64,000 bases of DNA from Paenibacillus sp. YYML68 (GTDB taxonomy: Bacteria; Bacillota; Bacilli; Paenibacillales; NBRC-103111): assembly GCF_027923405.1 (NCBI RefSeq), contig NZ_BQYI01000001.1, positions 2,086,501 through 2,150,500 of the forward strand, written 5' to 3'. Positions 9,374-18,583 of this stretch are shown piece by piece (the first letter of the stretch is position 1; each line of letters opens with the position of its first letter). The notes below the pieces were generated by a model. That model did not search any database, was not told the origin of the DNA, and worked only from the letters and a program-made list of their open reading frames with translations. The translations under genes and the position numbers were made by a program.

Positions 9374-11174
9374 AGTGATCTCCTTCCGCAGTCAGTTGTA
9401 CGGCAACGATCATCAGGTTCGCCTGTGCGCCTAATTGTTCCACAGGATTTGAACCTTGTAACGACTTCAGCAGACGGTCGAGCCATGCGGCGAACGACGC
9501 ATCGGTCAGTTTACTTGGTCGCTTCTTACTGACTAGACGTATGACCTCTGCCTCTATCAAGTGGAGCTGCTCCTCAATGCTTAATGGTGTTGTCCATTGC
9601 TTCAATCGTCTGTTGTAGGTGTGATATAGCTCTCTGAGCTCATAAGGCAGCTTAGCTGTAAAATAGCCCAGACAATATTCCCGTTGGTAGCTCTGAATAC
9701 GCCTAACAGGATCGTCGTCGAAGGACAGGCTGACATCATAGTCGGTGCCTCCGTGTCGCTTCCTCAGAAGGATGGCTAGCTCGTTGCGTTTCTTCTTCGC
9801 CAGCTTCTCAGCTTCACGCGCGAGCGCTCTTGCTTCACCCAGTCGTTCGAGTTGATGGACGATTGCAATGCCGACTGATAAAGTCGGGGGATGCTCCTTC
9901 GAGCAGATGTCGCGCATGGAATGGGCGAATGCGAGACGCAGAGCCTCGGCACCTTCAAGCGCTCTGCTCAACGGCAAGCAGGCCGCGACATCGTCTCCGC
10001 CGCTATAGATTAGCAATCCGCCCAAGCTCGCGATGATGCGCTCCACTTCTTCGGAGAATCTGGACAACGAACGAGAGAATTGCTGGTGCTCTTGTACGGT
10101 CGTTAATTCGCGAAGCTGCCTGCCCATGCGATCGCCGTCACAGACGAGGAATGCGTAGTAGTTCGGCGGAGTCGTCTTCAGCTCGTGTACGAGCAACGTA
10201 TTCAATCGTTGCGAGAGGTCGGTATAGATCGCATTCAAATCTAATTTGTCCTGGTACTTCGCATGCTCGCGGATGAAATCCACTAGGCGATTATCATAGA
10301 ACAAGGCGGACTCGATGCGGTCGAGGTGGACAGTGTCATCTGATACGGCCCTGAGCTTCAATTTATCATGATATAGCTGGTTGATGGACAAGTAATAGTT
10401 GCAGATGTGCTGCTGTCTCATCGCTCTCGTAGCCGACGGCTGGACATCCCAGTACGAGCGGAAGGCAACATCACACACCGATGTGAACGTGCCTGCCCCC
10501 TCATCCTTATATAGTCGATTGGATAGCCGCTTCACAACGCTGACAGCATCCAGTGTCTCGCTCTGTCCGATGCCGAATGGAGCGAGCTCACGCATGCGGT
10601 CAGGCAGAAGAACATTCTCTCTTCCTGGGTCCAGACTGGACTTCAGATCACCGAATAATTTCCCTGGCTCATTCGGCTTGAAGTCCCTAAGCGTCTTCCG
10701 CGCTGTCATAAGCTGCTCTGCTCGTTGCAGGCTGGTCAAGTAGTTGTCATTGTCGGTATAGAGGGACCACACAGCATGATATTCGATGATGTCCTTAATC
10801 TGTCGATCCCAGTGTCCCAGATGGACTAGGTTCGGAAGAATCTTTAATGCTTGCTCGGCATAGTTCAGCCAACAGGTCTCGACGGCACGTCGAACTTGAA
10901 GCGCTACCCATCTGGGCTCATCAGTAGTGACAATGCCGAGTAGCTTGTTGCTTGGCTTCAGACGCTCTAGCAGTTCAACTTCGTCTGAGCGGAGCGCAGG
11001 GAAGATGAGTTCTGCATCGTATCGACGTAATAATTCGCTAGCCGCCGCGCGACTTAATTCGGTCAAGAGATGTGAGCCGAACCATAGGTCACGAGTTCTT
11101 CGTGCTTGTGCGATGAAGGACTGCACAGGACCGATCGAGATCAGCAGGATGTACCTGTTGTGGGTCATGTTCAA
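9366..11174 (-). CDS. cmr2: Type III-B Cas10 (Cmr2) with intact GGDD cyclase motif but no HD domain
   Basis: A 602-residue large subunit. It opens directly with the block ISIGPVQSFIAQARRTRDLW, which in long Cmr2 proteins comes after an N-terminal HD nuclease domain, so the HD domain is missing. The second palm domain keeps DGDRMG (346-351) and GGDD (392-395), so cyclic oligoadenylate synthesis upon target binding is predicted, while DNA cleavage is not. The TTG at 11174 is chosen because GGAGG lies 8 nt upstream; an ATG 6 nt further in is the alternative. No recognisable cyclic-oligoadenylate receptor gene is present in this window. Confidence 0.95.
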   Translation of the reverse strand: MNMTHNRYILLISIGPVQSFIAQARRTRDLWFGSHLLTELSRAAASELLRRYDAELIFPALRSDEVELLERLKPSNKLLGIVTTDEPRWVALQVRRAVETCWLNYAEQALKILPNLVHLGHWDRQIKDIIEYHAVWSLYTDNDNYLTSLQRAEQLMTARKTLRDFKPNEPGKLFGDLKSSLDPGRENVLLPDRMRELAPFGIGQSETLDAVSVVKRLSNRLYKDEGAGTFTSVCDVAFRSYWDVQPSATRAMRQQHICNYYLSINQLYHDKLKLRAVSDDTVHLDRIESALFYDNRLVDFIREHAKYQDKLDLNAIYTDLSQRLNTLLVHELKTTPPNYYAFLVCDGDRMGRQLRELTTVQEHQQFSRSLSRFSEEVERIIASLGGLLIYSGGDDVAACLPLSRALEGAEALRLAFAHSMRDICSKEHPPTLSVGIAIVHQLERLGEARALAREAEKLAKKKRNELAILLRKRHGGTDYDVSLSFDDDPVRRIQSYQREYCLGYFTAKLPYELRELYHTYNRRLKQWTTPLSIEEQLHLIEAEVIRLVSKKRPSKLTDASFAAWLDRLLKSLQGSNPVEQLGAQANLMIVAVQLTAEGDHYG

Positions 11175-11175
11175 T

Positions 11176-12537
11176 TTATGTGCCTCCTTCGCTCGAGGAT
11201 ATGAATTGTAAGAATGCTTCTACCGCGGATGTTGTGTTTTTCATCGGGTTTTTGTTTTGCTTGTCACGGTTAGGGTAGACAGGTGAGCAGTAGATGTGTC
11301 CATGCTCGCTTGATATTTTGGTGCGCGAGAGTATGGTTTTAATTTTTTCAAAGTGTATTGGGTTATCTGACTTACTTTTAATCGCATTTAGTGTAAGTTC
11401 ATTGATCTTAGGCTGGTTCAACACAGCGACGATTGAACGTCCTTTGCTAGCACTGAAGGCTAATACCTTCAATATTAATGGAGAAGCTAGTCGATCTGCA
11501 CCGCGTGGGGTGAGAGTCGTTGGGTAGGGCTCTCGTGAGTAATGGTCACCATTCGAGATGGTACAATCCTTGCTATGGAAGCGGATTCCAATCGGCAAAC
11601 CCAGTTGAGCTCGAGGGAACGCATAGCTATCATGATCAGAGAGGGTGATGCTCTCCTTGTGCTTCTTCACAGACATGCCCGTGATGCGACGGATGGAATC
11701 GGGTTCGGGCCAATGGCTTCTCTTTTTGTGGTCTTCCTTCCTAAATAGCTGGTATTTCTCGATTAGCTCCTTCCATGAATGAACATTGTTGTTCGAACGG
11801 GTGGAAGGCAGTCCGAGTCGGGTGCTCAGCGTCGGCCACTCTTTGCCTTCCTCGGGCGGGGTAAGCCGCGCCCCATATCTCTTCAGTGAGTTCACAATCC
11901 AACTACGTATGTCTGGGACATCGTGACAACTTGGAGACAAAGTCTTGCAATATAGACTCCCACAGCCGCGTCTAGTGCGGGCTCCGATACCGCCAAAGTT
12001 AATCCACGCCCATAATGCGCATTCGATCTCATCCCAGTGCTCGGAATGCCCCGGCCTGTTCAGAATGATATGCAGGGTAAACGAGCACGATTGAATGCCA
12101 GCGGATGTCTTCTTTGGATCTCTATAAGGGAACATGATATAAGGTGGATATAGCTCTGGAGTTAACTGCGTTTCTTTAGGAGATTCGGATAGACGCACCT
12201 TGATCGTCCATGGACTCGCTTGATTCGTGTCCCCGAAAATGGCCGACTCTTTTATTTTCAGCTCAGATGAATCCTTACATGCAGCCCCGAGAGTGGCGCG
12301 CCACCAAAACCGAAGATGTCCACGAATGGCTGTTGCTCGGATCGGCTCGGTCAGATCTGAATTGCCAGGAGCTATGCCACCTCCAACCATTGGCGTTGCT
12401 AATTGAATCTGGTACGTCCGTTCCAATGTATGGTTGTGGTCTTGTGTTGTTGCTGACGTTCCATTGGCCAGTGCTGCTAGCTCTGTCAGAAGCCGCTGCT
12501 TCTTGTCACTATGAATCGTATTCAGTGAGCGCTTCAC
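11176..12537 (-). CDS. cmr1: Type III-B CRISPR RAMP protein Cmr1
   Basis: First gene of the Cmr operon, a tandem RAMP protein of about 453 residues at the target-RNA 3' end of the complex. The family blocks RTYQIQLATPMVGGG and RATAIRGHLRFWWRATLGA are clear, and a zone ending GGIGARTRRGCGSL follows. The start is uncertain. The GTG at 12537 has GGAGAG 6 nt upstream, while the ATG at 12603 (22 residues longer) has only a weak GGAAA. The open frame reaches 12717, upstream of the promoter. cmr2 follows directly. Confidence 0.9.
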   Translation of the reverse strand: MKRSLNTIHSDKKQRLLTELAALANGTSATTQDHNHTLERTYQIQLATPMVGGGIAPGNSDLTEPIRATAIRGHLRFWWRATLGAACKDSSELKIKESAIFGDTNQASPWTIKVRLSESPKETQLTPELYPPYIMFPYRDPKKTSAGIQSCSFTLHIILNRPGHSEHWDEIECALWAWINFGGIGARTRRGCGSLYCKTLSPSCHDVPDIRSWIVNSLKRYGARLTPPEEGKEWPTLSTRLGLPSTRSNNNVHSWKELIEKYQLFRKEDHKKRSHWPEPDSIRRITGMSVKKHKESITLSDHDSYAFPRAQLGLPIGIRFHSKDCTISNGDHYSREPYPTTLTPRGADRLASPLILKVLAFSASKGRSIVAVLNQPKINELTLNAIKSKSDNPIHFEKIKTILSRTKISSEHGHIYCSPVYPNRDKQNKNPMKNTTSAVEAFLQFISSSEGGT

Positions 12538-12628
12538 GTTCCACTCTCCTTCCATTTCAAGCCTGTTTGGAACACCATACACACATTCGACCTTTTTTTC
12601 CATTTTCCTACTTATTCCTTGTTTTTTT

Positions 12629-12657
12629 ATTATCAAAACGCTGTAGAATAGTGTTAA
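12629..12657 (-). promoter_or_regulatory. Promoter of the Cmr operon
   Basis: On the minus strand TTAACA (12652-12657), exactly 17 nt, then GATAAT (12629-12634): one mismatch to consensus in each box. It lies 92 nt before the chosen cmr1 start. Confidence 0.6.
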
Positions 12658-12736
12658 ATCAAATAAGTAGAACATTAAGCAATATAATCCAATAGTCGAC
12701 GCCAATGAACGAATCAACAGGGCATATTGTATAGTA

Positions 12737-12775
12737 AAAAAACGACTGCCCCCTTTATACGGAGCAGTCGTTTTG
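12737..12775 (-). terminator. Terminator between the dead surface-protein gene and the Cmr operon
   Basis: The stem AACGACTGC / GCAGTCGTT is flanked by A-runs and T-runs, so it can act in both directions. On the minus strand it is followed by TTTTTTT. Confidence 0.8.
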
Positions 12776-12803
12776 TCGTTGTAATGGTGAGCGAGCTCAG
12801 ATC

Positions 12804-14575
12804 CTATTCCTTGACTGGCGTAAGGTGAGGCTCAAGCAGCTGACGCAGCTCAGGGCTTAGCTTCAGCGCGTTCAGAATAACGGTCAACGCCTCAGCCCGT
12901 GTCGAGGCGGCTTCTGGCTCGTATTGCTGGCTGGTACGGCCTTGAATGATATCGGCCTTGGCAACCGCTTGAATGTGGTTAGCAGCATAAGATTCGCTAA
13001 TATCTGTGAATGTGATCGGTGCGGATGAAGGCTTGACAGCCTCCAGATTGACGATCCGACTTATCATGACAGCCATCTCTGTACGAGTGATGATGCGATC
13101 AGGCATGAACTTGTCTCCGTAGCCGTTCAGCACTCCAGCTCGTGCGAGCTTCTCAATGACCGCTTGGCCCTAGTACGGGGTGTTATTATTTAGACCAGTA
13201 ATGACAGTGGAATACGTAGCACCATTCACCGTCGCTATCGGCTGCAAGCCATACTTGCCTGAGTTCGTGCCAGTAGCTGACGGCATGAGGTGATGCGCTC
13301 CAGCGAAGCGATACTCGTTCATCGTCAGCTGCGGTGGAGAGGTCTATTGGTGCGGCTGGTGCTCTAGACACCGTCATTGTATACATGCCCGTCTGGCCGT
13401 TCTGAGCGGTTACCTGCACTTGAATAACGTTGTCGCCTACCGCAGCGGAAGCTCAGGACTTGCTTGACCGCTAGTCAGAGCAACAGGGCCGTGCTTGAGT
13501 GTGCCGTTGCCATCGTACACAGCAGCAGAGACTGTTGAGCGGGAATCGTAGACAGCTGCAGTGACCGATGTTGCTTGTGCTTGATGTGGAACAACGGTGC
13601 TGTATGTAGTCACTCCTCGTTCGAATGCACGGTTCAAGCTGGCCGAGGTGAAGCTTAACGAGCTCAGCTCTGCATTGCTGTTCAGCACGGAGCCGGATTC
13701 GAAGATTGTGCCCTCAATTCCGACAACCAGAAATCGTCCATCGCCATACGCAACCCCATGAAGTAATAACGATGTCGGAAGCTGCTAGTAGCTCCAGTTC
13801 ATCCCGTCGGTGGAGACAAGCACCGTCCCGCAACCACCTACAGCAACGAAATATCCGTTGCCATATGTAACCTTGAACAAGGAAGCTTGGATGTTGTCAA
13901 TCGCAGTCCAATCTTGTCCATTCTCCGATTACATAATCATATTGGAACCGACCGCTACGAGCTTGCCGTTGCCGTATGTCAGGCTTCTCAGGTTGTTCGC
14001 CGTGATGGAGACGGGAGTCGACCACGTTGCTCCATCCTCGGAGCTAAGCATCGATCCGTTAGATCCGATTGCGGTATATCGACTGCCGGTGTGGACGACC
14101 GACACTAGCTCCTCTGTCGAAGTTGACAGTTGCTGCGTCCAGTTTATTCCATCTGGGGAAGACAGGATTGTGCCGCTGGCTCCAACGGTCACATATTGCC
14201 CATTGCCATGTACGATGGAATGTAGACGATGTCCCACACCAGAGGTACGATTCGTCCAGTTGACCGCATCAGAAGAAGTCATAATTGCACCGGGAGCGCC
14301 GACAACGATATACATTCCGTTAACGGAAGTTCCAGCATCAAGCATCCGCTGATTAGGCTGATTACGCCAATTCGTACCACTCTCAGAGACTGATAAGATT
14401 CTCGTGCCCATGACGACGTACTTGCCACCTGCGCGCATTGCGCCTAGCAGCTGACCGTTCATACCATCGGAGCGAACTGTCTAGTTGACTCCGTCCTCGG
14501 ACGTCAGCACGGTACCTTGAGCTCCACCAGCTACGAATAGTCCGTTACCGTACGTGATCCCCAGCAATGTGTACG
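12804..14575 (-). pseudogene. Decayed beta-propeller / FN3 / S-layer-homology surface protein
   Basis: Read on the minus strand, this is one former gene. From the 5' side come YCF48-like beta-propeller repeats (about 14560-13740, repeated GNGKLVAVGS / SSDGVNWT units), a cadherin-like sandwich (13688-13390), an FN3 domain (13370-13180) and SLH repeats (13170-12804). It is broken by in-frame stops at 14483 (TAG where a propeller Trp is expected), 13931 (TAA), 13787 (TAG) and 13172 (TAG). Frameshifts lie near 13441 and near 13275; correcting them restores the FN3 sequence TNSGKYGLQPIATVNG. The FN3 end runs straight into SLH sequence, which suggests an internal deletion. The signal peptide is missing. 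Confidence 0.9.
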
Positions 14576-14872
14576 AAATAAAGCTTCAGGGGTAATCAAG
14601 TGAGAAGCGTTACGCTCCGCTGCCGATCGCAATCATGCGATATTGCTTTCTTCTGCGTATGACAACGTGCAGCTTGCATATGAACATTACGTTATGATCC
14701 TAGAGAAGCTTGCGGAGCGTAAGTGCGGATATTTATACGAATAGGAGCTTGGATCAAGGAGCAGGAGCTTTTCATCCAAGGTTTGACGAGTTCAATTGGA
14801 AAGCCTCCTTAACGGCTTGTTATTCAAGCCATAATTTTGACAATCCGCTACCGCATTGTGTCGAATTTGGAA
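14576..14872. other. Non-coding gap between the surface pseudogene and the VioB-like operon
   Basis: No credible gene. The only structure is an 11-bp inverted repeat (14610-14620 and 14712-14722). A 64-codon open frame at 14710 has no ribosome site and no recognisable protein. Confidence 0.5.
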
Positions 14873-14901
14873 TTGTAAACCTCTCGAACCTCCTATATAA
14901 T
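14873..14901 (+). promoter_or_regulatory. Promoter of the VioB-like operon
   Basis: TTGTAA (14873-14878), a 17-nt spacer and TATAAT (14896-14901), a perfect -10 box. The predicted transcript has a leader of about 57 nt before the TTG start at 14965. Confidence 0.65.
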
Positions 14902-14964
14902 TAATTTGCTAGAATGTTTTTCCACTAATACTAGATCAAAGGTGATGGAAAGGGAGGAAATGAG

Positions 14965-16884
14965 TTGAGCTATCTGGACCCGTTGCGCTTGCACTTTGCA
15001 GGCAGATTCCAAGCATCCGTATCGACCGTCAACAACGACATCACGCACTACAACAACGCAACCTTCAAGCCGGAGTTTCAAGAGAGACAGACCAAGGATT
15101 CTATGAATGGCTGGTGGAACCCGAGAGGGGATGCGGCGTGGCGCTTCATCGGTTGTAATGTCACCTCAGCTTGGCTGGACACCGATGTACCTGCCGAACC
15201 GAGCGATGCGATTCATGCGAGCATGGTTGCGGACTCGGACCTTCGCGTAACCGCGAAGCTGGTGGATCTCGATCCGGAGCAGCAGCTTGTGTCTGCGATC
15301 TGGGGGCTGGAGGTTCGAATCGTCGATGCTAGCGGGGAGACGTTGCTGCGAGGTCAATTTGAAACCGCTTCCTTCATGGATATCTGGGATCGCGCGGCAA
15401 GCGGCGGCGGAGATATCGGGGCAGGCTCGATGTACCAGTCGATTCTATGTGAGCTGGAGTGGGGTGATCTGAGCGCTTCTCCATTCTTGCAAAAGCTCAA
15501 GGATGCTTCGCCAGACGGCCTGCTATCGATCAAATTCAACGTGGACGGCTACAACATGGACTACAAGTCGCCAGAGTTCACAAGAGGCCGTGTCGTCGGA
15601 ACGATCGGCCCTGCGTCCGCGACAGAGCCTGTACATGCGGTAAGAGGCCGGCAACTCATGACCGATTCGGCGCAGCCGCCAGGCAACTTCTTCAAGCCTG
15701 CAGGTGGCATTAACTTCTGTACAGCTGTCGTCCAGGAGCAACAACGCAAGATTACAATAGACCTCGGCAACGCGCTGCCCACGACAGTGCCGGGCGGTCC
15801 GTTTACCGATCTTGGGGCGCTTACGATCGCTTACGAATCGCCAACCTCCGAAGAGCAATGGATCACCATCGACACGATTCCTTACCTCGAAGAAGGCTGG
15901 TATGAGCGCACAGGCGGCGTCATTGATCTCCCTGTGAGCCGTACGCTAACCGATGCGGAGCTTGCTGCGATTCAGTCTAGCCGATTAGGCCTGCAGCTGG
16001 AGCAGTCTGGGACGACGAAGCTAGCCATCGCTGAAGCACCGCAAGGCTTGTTCCTGCGACCGGATCAATTCGTCTACCGATTCAATCCGGGCGATGAGCA
16101 TCAGGTGAGCCTGATCGCGACCCAATACGGCAAGCCGCTCGCTAACGCTGCTGTGCAGCTGGAGCTTGATCCGAGCATGCTGCAAGCGCCGTCAGATCCT
16201 GGACAGCCTCAGCCGGGCGAGCCGGCGAGCGCGGTGCAATTCAAGGAGTCAGTCGTCATGACGGATCACAACGGCATTGCGGTCGCTACGATCCAAGCGA
16301 GCTCCCCAGGTAATCCGCGCGGGTACATCGACGGGCAAGTATACGGTGTGCGTGCGAGCTTCAAGGATACCCCTGCTGGCACTCCGGTGAACCAGTGGAA
16401 TTTCATCAGCTTGCTCGTATGGGATGACTTCATGTCGGATGAACCGCCAGTATGGTACGGAACGCCTGCGGGGTCGCTTCAGCCGATCTTCCAACAATAT
16501 GCGAACCTGTATCCGGTCATGGATCGATTCTTGAACTTGGCCGACTATGAGGACGTGTGCAAAAATCGCAGACTGCTGCTGCTCGCCTTCGGTCTTGATC
16601 CTGACAATCCGAACGCGATGCCGGTCACAAGAGATATGTCCACAGCGAAGCTGACTACGATTCTGCGCTGGTTGAACGAGGTCGGGCCTGACGGCAAGCC
16701 GCTGCTCGGCAAGCTCCAAGGCAACGCGGACGCCAATCCGACAGGAGCATTACAATCGACAGCGGCATCCCAAGAGGAGACTGGCAAGCCCGTATCCGCT
16801 GAGGCGACCAAGCAGGGCGGTAAGGCTACGGCCGCCGCACGACGTCTCTCTGTGCTCTATCCGGAGAAATATACGAAAGCGTAG
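14965..16884 (+). CDS. VioB/RebD-like protein, N-terminal part as a separate gene
   Basis: A 639-residue protein. Its start, SYLDPLRLHFAGRFQA, and the later block YANLYPVMDRFLNLADY ... MPVTRDMSTAKLTTILRWL resemble two regions of VioB, the chromopyrrolate/iminophenyl-pyruvate dimer synthase family, in the same order. In VioB these regions precede the ferritin-like domain in one chain of about 1000 residues. Here that domain is the next gene. No signal peptide or membrane segment is seen. The last 60 residues are a low-complexity Ala/Gly/Thr tail. The TTG start has GGGAGG upstream. Real substrate unknown; the VioB link rests on remembered sequence similarity. Confidence 0.7.
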   Translation: MSYLDPLRLHFAGRFQASVSTVNNDITHYNNATFKPEFQERQTKDSMNGWWNPRGDAAWRFIGCNVTSAWLDTDVPAEPSDAIHASMVADSDLRVTAKLVDLDPEQQLVSAIWGLEVRIVDASGETLLRGQFETASFMDIWDRAASGGGDIGAGSMYQSILCELEWGDLSASPFLQKLKDASPDGLLSIKFNVDGYNMDYKSPEFTRGRVVGTIGPASATEPVHAVRGRQLMTDSAQPPGNFFKPAGGINFCTAVVQEQQRKITIDLGNALPTTVPGGPFTDLGALTIAYESPTSEEQWITIDTIPYLEEGWYERTGGVIDLPVSRTLTDAELAAIQSSRLGLQLEQSGTTKLAIAEAPQGLFLRPDQFVYRFNPGDEHQVSLIATQYGKPLANAAVQLELDPSMLQAPSDPGQPQPGEPASAVQFKESVVMTDHNGIAVATIQASSPGNPRGYIDGQVYGVRASFKDTPAGTPVNQWNFISLLVWDDFMSDEPPVWYGTPAGSLQPIFQQYANLYPVMDRFLNLADYEDVCKNRRLLLLAFGLDPDNPNAMPVTRDMSTAKLTTILRWLNEVGPDGKPLLGKLQGNADANPTGALQSTAASQEETGKPVSAEATKQGGKATAAARRLSVLYPEKYTKA

Positions 16885-16914
16885 TAAATTCATGCGTTCG
16901 ACGAGGAGGAAGTC

Positions 16915-17952
16915 ATGATTCTATTAAAATCAGAAACCGTAAAGAACATTCATACGGTTGAGGGATTACGGCAAGCGGTGCAGCAGGCCATCGAATTAGA
17001 GCATGCGACCATTCCGACCTATCTCTATGCGTTATACTCGCTGAAGGCTGGCTCGAATCAGGAGATTCGCCGCTTGATTCTATCCGTTGTTGTTGAAGAA
17101 ATGCTGCACATGTCGCTCGCCTGTAACATCTTGAACGCCATTGGCGGCACGCCGGTGATCGATGACCCGAGCTTCATTCCGAAATATCCGGGACCGCTTC
17201 CGGGCTCGGTCGAATCGGGCTTAATCGTTCCGCTCGCGCCATTTTCTATAGAGCTTGTGAAGGATGTATTTATGGTCATCGAGGAGCCTGAGCAGCCGTT
17301 AGACTTCCCGGTGTTGATGAGTGAAGCGGATGGAAAAATAACAATTGGTCAATTTTACCAGGCGATTGCCGATCAGATTAAGGCGTTGGGTGACGGGATC
17401 TTCACCGGGGACGAATCGAAGCAGGTCGTTAGCTCGTATTGGCCGGATGAACTGATCAAGATCACCGATGTCCAGTCGGCGTTGCACGCGATCGACATCA
17501 TCGTTGAGCAGGGCGAGGGAACGTCCACATCTCCGCTTGATCTGGAGGGTGACTTCGCTCACTACTATCGTTATGCTGAGATCTTCCACGGCAAGAAGCT
17601 GATTCTGAACCCGGATGCGAAGCCAGGCACGCCTCACGATCAGAAGTACATCTACGGCGGTGATCCGATTCCATTCGACCCGGCTGGCGTGCTGCCTCTT
17701 ATCGAGAACCCGAGCGCTGCCTCCTATGCGCCTAATTCCAAGGCGCAGTATGCGAATGACACCTTCAACTACACGTACACGAGTCTGCTGCGATCATTGC
17801 ATGCCACCTTCAATGGGCAGCCGGATCGATTGAAGACGGCGATCGGATTGATGGAGTCTCTCAAGCTTCAAGCGCTGGACTTAATGGATATTGATCTTGG
17901 TAACGGCAAGCATGCAGGTCCAAGCTTCGAGTACCAGCCATTCAACCCATAG
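16915..17952 (+). CDS. Ferritin-like domain protein, VioB/RebD C-terminal-like
   Basis: A 345-residue protein of the PF12902-type ferritin-like family. The N-terminal half carries the pattern of a four-helix metal-binding bundle: ELEHATIPTYLYALYS (about 27-42) and VVVEEMLHMSLACNILNAIGG (about 61-81), with Glu and EExxH residues able to bind metal. Later segments include FNYTYTSLLRSLHATF near the end. VioB and RebD carry this domain at the C-terminus of the same chain as the sequence encoded just upstream. GAGGAGG precedes the ATG; the gap from the previous gene is 30 nt, so an operon is likely. A heme or other metal role is unproven. Confidence 0.8.
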   Translation: MILLKSETVKNIHTVEGLRQAVQQAIELEHATIPTYLYALYSLKAGSNQEIRRLILSVVVEEMLHMSLACNILNAIGGTPVIDDPSFIPKYPGPLPGSVESGLIVPLAPFSIELVKDVFMVIEEPEQPLDFPVLMSEADGKITIGQFYQAIADQIKALGDGIFTGDESKQVVSSYWPDELIKITDVQSALHAIDIIVEQGEGTSTSPLDLEGDFAHYYRYAEIFHGKKLILNPDAKPGTPHDQKYIYGGDPIPFDPAGVLPLIENPSAASYAPNSKAQYANDTFNYTYTSLLRSLHATFNGQPDRLKTAIGLMESLKLQALDLMDIDLGNGKHAGPSFEYQPFNP

Positions 17953-17976
17953 CAGTCGTATAAGGAGGGCTAATAC

Positions 17977-18423
17977 ATGAGAAAGCTCATGTTCCCGCTT
18001 CAATTTCATCGCGAGCCCAGTCAAGCTGGGGGCACCGAGCCTCCCGCAGTGGCGAAGAGTATACGGATGGATACGATCGTGACGGCAGAAGGCGTCGAGG
18101 TTCAGCTCGAGGAGCTGACGGGTCAGACAGCCATCATGTCCAACGAGGCGCAGCTGAACCATGACCAGACCTTGTTCTTCGAGTGGGGGACGATCCAGTT
18201 TGCCAATCCGGCGAACACGTTGAAGTTCTCGAGCATTGGAGCGGGGATGTTGGTCGGTGAGGCGGACGCGGAAGGATTCACCCCAGGCGTCGTACTCTGG
18301 CGAATTGACGGAGGAACCGGATACTTCCAAGGGGCACACGGTACGATTACTTCGAATTTCTTGATTAACTTGGCAACGAATGAACTGATCGATAACCATT
18401 TCTACGTCGTGTATGTTCCGTAA
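17977..18423 (+). CDS. Small allene-oxide-cyclase/dirigent-like beta-barrel protein
   Basis: A 148-residue protein without signal peptide. The C-terminal 90 residues (NTLKFSSIGAGMLVGE ... GVVLWRIDGGTGYFQGAHG, then TITSNFLINLATNEL) have the alternating beta pattern and the GGTGxFxGAxGTIxSNF motif of the allene oxide cyclase/dirigent barrel fold. It is the last gene of the VioB-like operon, 24 nt after the ferritin-like gene, with AAGGAGGG before the ATG. Barrels of this type bind or fold reactive small molecules in plants; a similar role for the product of the two upstream proteins is only a guess. Confidence 0.65.
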   Translation: MRKLMFPLQFHREPSQAGGTEPPAVAKSIRMDTIVTAEGVEVQLEELTGQTAIMSNEAQLNHDQTLFFEWGTIQFANPANTLKFSSIGAGMLVGEADAEGFTPGVVLWRIDGGTGYFQGAHGTITSNFLINLATNELIDNHFYVVYVP

Positions 18424-18436
18424 GAAGGCTGCAACT

Positions 18437-18472
18437 ACAAGCGAGCCGTCCGCAAGAACGGGCGGCTTGCTA
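18437..18472 (+). terminator. Hairpin after the VioB-like operon
   Basis: The stem AGCCGTCCG / CGGGCGGCT (one G-U pair) has a 6-nt loop. The T-tract is weak, so it may act with the stronger hairpin at 18518. Confidence 0.45.
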
Positions 18473-18517
18473 TACAATTGGCTTGGATGGTTTATTCCCT
18501 TCTGAGTCTCAGGTAAT

Positions 18518-18558
18518 AAAAACCCACCTTCGGCCGTGAAACCATTGGGTGGGTTTTT
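18518..18558 (-). terminator. Bidirectional terminator ending the ECF operon
   Basis: AAAAACCCACC (18518-18528) pairs with GGTGGGTTTTT (18548-18558). The A and T runs on both sides let it work for both converging operons. Confidence 0.85.
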
Positions 18559-18583
18559 ACTTTCTCTTGTTGCTTGAGGATCA

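Noticed and set aside
13129-14483. Readthrough or recoding of TAG codons in the surface-protein gene
   Set aside because: Two frameshifts, a TAA stop and a missing start are also present, so simple gene decay explains the stops.
14610-14722. 11-bp inverted repeat (TTACGCTCCGC / GCGGAGCGTAA) as ends of an insertion sequence
   Set aside because: Only 91 bp lie between the arms, there is no transposase remnant and no flanking target duplication. Probably chance or a loose hairpin.
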